A DNA stretch of 7,262 bases from Candidatus Yanofskybacteria bacterium RIFOXYD1_FULL_42_10 (GTDB lineage Bacteria > Patescibacteriota > Minisyncoccia > 2-02-FULL-40-12 > GWA2-44-9). Below, piece after piece: positions 4,679-7,262 of the stretch. Position numbers and translations under genes: made by a program. The notes under the pieces are model-generated. The model was not told the origin of the DNA, did not search any database, and worked only from the letters and a program-made list of their open reading frames with translations. The stretch is taken from the NCBI GenBank assembly GCA_001795975.1, contig MGLG01000023.1:1-7262 (forward strand). Direction: 5' to 3'. How positions within the stretch are numbered: position 1 is the first letter of the stretch; each line of letters begins with the position of its first letter.

Positions 4679-5473
4679 ATGGAAAATTTAATAAACTTGA
4701 TAAGATCTCGGGCCGCTTATCGCCCCTCCATCTTTAAAGAACCTCTATGTATAACATTACATTCCGCTAAGGGAACCACGATTATATTGTTGGGCGTTTT
4801 TCATTCTTCATTTGTTGCAGAATCGTCTCAAGTCGATTTGTTACAAACACAGTGGAATATTTTTATTAAATTGTACGGAAACAAAATAGTCTTGGCAGAA
4901 AAACCAAAACCAAAAGCGCAACTCGAAAATTTTGCTGAAACATTAAAACGATTTGGCGAATCTGGAGCCGTTCATTGGTTGGCACAGCGTGATAACATAC
5001 AGTCCTATTGTCCAGAACCTGACCATTCCGGAGTTTTAAAATATTTAATGAAACAATTTCAAGCAGAAGATGTGGTGTTTGCGTATATTTTAAGTACTGT
5101 AGAGTGGCGTCAAAAACTAAGTCCGCCGCAGACCGCCCAACAAATGATATCCTCCGGAATAACATATTGGAACCGCTATACCAAGCTTCTTAAATTCACT
5201 CTTACCGAGGAGTGGTTTATGAACCGTTTTGATAGAGAGTTTCCGAACACAGAACTTGAAGATGATAATGCCTATAGAGCTGCGATTTCGTCGCTTTCCG
5301 GCAAAACAATTTTTAATAAGATTATGACCGAGAAGGGGCGATATCGGGACATTGCGCTACTTCAAGCTATTAAAAATGATGTAGACGCCGGTTGCCACTT
5401 GTTTGTGGTATACGGGCATACTCACATATGGGCGATTGAATCCGCAGTGCAAGTAGCTATTCAAAATAAATAA
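4679..5473 (+). CDS. Putative TIKI/TraB-superfamily metalloprotease
   Basis: This is a 264-residue soluble protein. Its N-terminal half has a hydrophobic strand TTIILLGVFHSS with a GxxH motif (G39-H42). A second strand ends in Glu74 (IVLAEKPKP), followed by a GES motif (Glu94) and PEPDHSG (112-118). The C-terminus has RYRD (221-224) and a hydrophobic strand with GHTH (G246-H249), a second GxxH. Paired GxxH motifs with conserved acidic residues between them mark the TIKI/TraB/EreA/ChaN superfamily, whose members include metalloproteases and the enterococcal TraB/PrgY proteins that curb peptide pheromones. The assignment rests on motifs only. I chose ATG 4679; an in-frame TTG at 4661 lies in the preceding terminator's T-run. 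The gene follows the Cys-rich peptide and converges with the radical SAM gene, which suggests a role in processing, clearing or resisting the peptide product. A different hydrolase fold remains possible. Confidence 0.6.
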   Translation: MENLINLIRSRAAYRPSIFKEPLCITLHSAKGTTIILLGVFHSSFVAESSQVDLLQTQWNIFIKLYGNKIVLAEKPKPKAQLENFAETLKRFGESGAVHWLAQRDNIQSYCPEPDHSGVLKYLMKQFQAEDVVFAYILSTVEWRQKLSPPQTAQQMISSGITYWNRYTKLLKFTLTEEWFMNRFDREFPNTELEDDNAYRAAISSLSGKTIFNKIMTEKGRYRDIALLQAIKNDVDAGCHLFVVYGHTHIWAIESAVQVAIQNK

Positions 5474-5505
5474 AAAAACACAGGGGCGACAACAGCTTCC
5501 CGTGT
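5472..5505 (-). terminator. Terminator of the radical SAM gene (minus strand)
   Basis: On the minus strand ACACGGGAA pairs with the complement at 5478-5486 around a 10-base loop with one mismatch, and seven T follow (A-run at 5472-5478 on the plus strand). It starts 6 bases after the radical SAM stop and overlaps the stop of the converging gene. On the plus strand it is followed only by an interrupted T-run, so it may act weakly in that direction too. Confidence 0.75.
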
Positions 5506-5510
5506 AGATT

Positions 5511-6803
5511 TCAAATTTTTCTCCGCGTCGCTTCCCGTTTAATAAGTTGCGGCACAATGATTTTGATATATTGGCAATGTACAGGATCAATACCCAGAAA
5601 TTCACCTGTTTGCCGATAGGCCTTCACTGCGCAACCGCCACCGCATGAATAACGGAAAGGACATACCGAGCATTGAGGCTGATTTTTGGTATGTCGGGTA
5701 AGAATATTGTTGAGCATTGAACAGTCAGACTCAAGTGTTTGCCCCATTCCGTAAAAGAATATTTTGCTTGCCGCATCGGTCATATCTATTACCTCAGTAC
5801 AAGAAGTAAGCCGACCGTCATGCGTAACAACCATACTTTTAGCGGCAATATTACCACAAAACCTGCCGATTCGAAATCGTGGTAACCGGTTTTTAATAGC
5901 TGAATTATCAACCGATATGCCCAATCGATCGGCTGTGTTTAACGCGGATATTGTCATATAAATTAAATCTTTGGCTTCCGGAGCATAAACAGCTTGCGAC
6001 GCTTCTTGGCCAAATTTCAAACTTGGATATTCGCGACCATGCGGAAATAGCGGTTCAATGTGCAGATGTTTTACTCCAAATCGCGCAAAATAGGAAAGCG
6101 TCTTTTCAACATCATCTATCGGAGAAAGCGTTGCTCGTACAAAAAAGGGGTAGTTTTTTGCATTCAAATATTCTGCGGTTCGCTCTAAATTGTTTGCACT
6201 ACCTCGTCCACCGATAAATGGACGATTACGATTTTGAATATCCGGCGGGCCATCCCAAGAAAGAGAAAAAGAAAATCTTTTTTCAATTAACCAATCAAGA
6301 GTCTTTTCATCTGCAGTGCCATTAGTTACAATTGAAAAACTTGTTGGCCGATTAGTGGCTTCTCGAAGTATCAGATCGGTTACAGCGTGAATCACTGGCA
6401 TATTAAGTGTCGGCTCACCTCCGCCATGAAAACTCACTCGCAATGTTCTATCGGTATGAGCAATGTAAAATTGAGTTGCTTCTATGGCAGTGGCAACTGA
6501 CATATGCTGTCCATTACCAGTGGCAGACGCATAACAATAAATACAGCGAAGATTGCATTGACGCGTACATAGAAGCATTAAGCTTTTGTAAACATGCTCT
6601 ACGGTCGGAGAAGAAATTGGCATATGAAATATTTCGCGAAAAAATCCATGTTGCTTGAGTGCGACATATTCGTTAATGGTGGGCTCATTACCGGAAAGTC
6701 GCGCAAGCTTTCTGCTCGCTTGACCATAGGCGATTACCCCGTCAATATCAGGCACAATTAGCGTATCGGCATACAGCCTAACTGGAATTTCTGTAGCTTC
6801 CAT
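5511..6803 (-). CDS. Radical SAM/SPASM peptide maturase
   Basis: This 430-residue enzyme carries the radical SAM motif CNLRCIYC (Cys83, Cys87, Cys90) that holds the SAM-binding 4Fe-4S cluster, and the GGGEP SAM-contact motif at 127-131. The C-terminus has a complete SPASM set for two auxiliary clusters: Cys316, then DGRLTSC (Cys335), then C-x2-C-x5-C-x3-C (Cys378, 381, 387, 391), then Cys410. Seven SPASM cysteines are the pattern of anSME-type and RiPP thioether-forming maturases. Residues 1-75 form an extra N-terminal region (strand-rich, ending in a KQHGFF segment) of the kind that contacts precursor peptides in such maturases. The start at 6803 is chosen for AGGGAG 7 bases upstream; the open frame extends to 6944 but has no such site there. 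The likely substrate is the Cys-rich peptide at 4443-4610. The reaction (sulfur-to-carbon thioether or other crosslink) cannot be read from the sequence, and anaerobic sulfatase maturation is excluded only by context. Confidence 0.92.
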   Translation of the reverse strand: MEATEIPVRLYADTLIVPDIDGVIAYGQASRKLARLSGNEPTINEYVALKQHGFFREIFHMPISSPTVEHVYKSLMLLCTRQCNLRCIYCYASATGNGQHMSVATAIEATQFYIAHTDRTLRVSFHGGGEPTLNMPVIHAVTDLILREATNRPTSFSIVTNGTADEKTLDWLIEKRFSFSLSWDGPPDIQNRNRPFIGGRGSANNLERTAEYLNAKNYPFFVRATLSPIDDVEKTLSYFARFGVKHLHIEPLFPHGREYPSLKFGQEASQAVYAPEAKDLIYMTISALNTADRLGISVDNSAIKNRLPRFRIGRFCGNIAAKSMVVTHDGRLTSCTEVIDMTDAASKIFFYGMGQTLESDCSMLNNILTRHTKNQPQCSVCPFRYSCGGGCAVKAYRQTGEFLGIDPVHCQYIKIIVPQLIKREATRRKI

Positions 6804-6844
6804 TCTTTGCTCCCTTGTTGTTAATGAACCTAATTGATAATATG

Positions 6845-6872
6845 ATAATACAACAAACCTAATCTTTTGTAA
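6845..6872 (-). promoter_or_regulatory. Probable promoter of the radical SAM gene
   Basis: On the minus strand TTACAA (6872-6867) and TATTAT (6850-6845) are 16 bases apart, predicting a start near 6838 and a leader of about 35 bases before the ATG at 6803. The remaining bases up to 7039 hold no gene I can support. Confidence 0.5.
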
Positions 6873-7039
6873 ATACCACACACAGCGAGCGTGAACAAAA
6901 AGCCTTAAGATTGTGAAAGATGGCAAAATTAACCCGTCCTCCACCGCTTGATTGCCGAAGAGGTTGAACTTGTGGTCTGAGCCGAACCACTCGTGATTTC
7001 AGCATATAGTAAGACCGTATTTTTGTCAACCATAAACCA

Positions 7040-7067
7040 TTGACTTTTTGGGGAAAAGGTGTATAAT
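7040..7067 (+). promoter_or_regulatory. Sigma-70-type promoter, leader copy 3
   Basis: TTGACT (7040-7045) and TATAAT (7062-7067) have a 16-bp spacer. The segment GGTGTATAATTAAA is common to all three leader copies. Transcription should begin near 7074. Confidence 0.85.
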
Positions 7068-7073
7068 TAAAGG

Positions 7074-7241
7074 TATAGTAAGAAAACAGTCCCGAACGAG
7101 GTCGCGAGGGCTCGCAGCGTGCCTCTACCTCGTACGGGATAATGGCCTTTAACAATTTTCCAGGCAAGGCCTGTACAGGCCTTGCCTGGAAACTCCGCTC
7201 TTTGGGCGGACAACGCCCAAATGGGCAGGGGAGAAGAGAAG
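7074..7241 (+). ncRNA. Structured leader RNA, copy 3 (divergent sequence, same plan)
   Basis: The primary sequence of the 5' half differs from copies 1 and 2, yet the layout is kept. A long first stem CCCG-A-ACGAGGT (7091-7102) pairs with ACCTCGT-A-CGGG (7127-7138). The conserved GGCCTTTAACAATTT follows, then a perfect 36-base palindrome (7157-7192) in place of the 9-bp hairpin of copies 1 and 2. The shared block ACTCCGCTCTTTGGGCGGAC comes next. In this copy TTTGGGCG (7201-7208) can pair with CGCCCAAA (7214-7221), which excludes the alternative TCCGC/GCGGA pairing. AGGGGAG (7227-7233) lies 8 bases before the ATG. Arms that change while pairing is kept are strong evidence for a functional RNA structure. 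Confidence 0.7.
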
Positions 7242-7262
7242 ATGTACGAGAACAATGCGCGG
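7242..7262 (+). CDS. Start of a second MYENNAR protein (cut by window edge)
   Basis: Only the first seven codons are inside the window; they encode MYENNAR and are identical, together with the preceding GAAG, to the start of the lipoprotein at 3626. The ribosome binding site and leader are also related. It is most likely another lipoprotein of the same family or a paralogue, but nothing beyond the N-terminus can be seen. Confidence 0.7.

Noticed and set aside
6804..6944. N-terminal extension of the radical SAM enzyme to 6944
   Set aside because: The extra 47 residues are not like the family, overlap the promoter boxes at 6845-6872, and have no ribosome binding site, whereas AGGGAG precedes the ATG at 6803.
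6900..7000. Possible tRNA or tRNA-like sequence (AGTTCAACC on the minus strand)
   Set aside because: No acceptor, D or anticodon stems can be paired around it, and the T-loop consensus is incomplete.
1799..7241. The three leader repeats as a CRISPR array or as ends of an insertion sequence
   Set aside because: The copies are kilobases apart, about 190 bases long, oriented alike and each begins with a promoter. There are no short regular spacers, cas genes, transposase or target duplications.

Overview
The window looks like a piece of a small, AT-rich bacterial genome. It holds short hypothetical proteins, a tiny operon, leader-dependent lipoprotein genes and several starts with weak or no Shine-Dalgarno sequence. 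This resembles Patescibacteria/CPR (Parcubacteria-like) contigs, but no rRNA or other marker gene is present, so the placement is an inference. The radical SAM gene ends in TGA, so UGA appears to be a stop (code 11).

Layout: 64-1463 is a three-gene plus-strand operon of unrecognised proteins (a membrane-anchored protein, a coiled-coil protein and a small acidic helical protein), closed by a clear terminator. 1496-1798 has no convincing gene. It holds a possible minus-strand gene remnant, a 13-bp inverted repeat, a minus-strand terminator-like hairpin and two tandem copies of a 14-bp palindrome. At 1799 begins the first of three copies of a promoter plus structured-leader element. This copy is joined to a 5'-truncated HEXXH metalloprotease, which converges on a longer related HEXXH protein at 2397-3293 (minus). 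The second copy (3326-3625) drives a lipoprotein gene of higher GC. The third copy (7040-7241) runs into a CDS cut by the window edge whose first seven codons match those of the lipoprotein.

Between copies 2 and 3 lies the most interesting module. A 55-residue peptide gene at 4443-4610 encodes 11 cysteines in a CxC repeat of period 6, with no Lys, Arg or His. It has its own promoter, leader hairpin, ribosome binding site and very strong terminator. A probable TIKI/TraB-superfamily metalloprotease follows (4679-5473). On the opposite strand, converging with it, is a radical SAM enzyme with a complete seven-cysteine SPASM domain (5511-6803). The natural reading is a candidate RiPP locus: the peptide is the substrate, the SPASM enzyme installs thioether or other radical-made bonds on it, and the TIKI-like protein may process or degrade it. 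Whether the lipoprotein takes part is unknown. A metallothionein-like role for the peptide is the main alternative.
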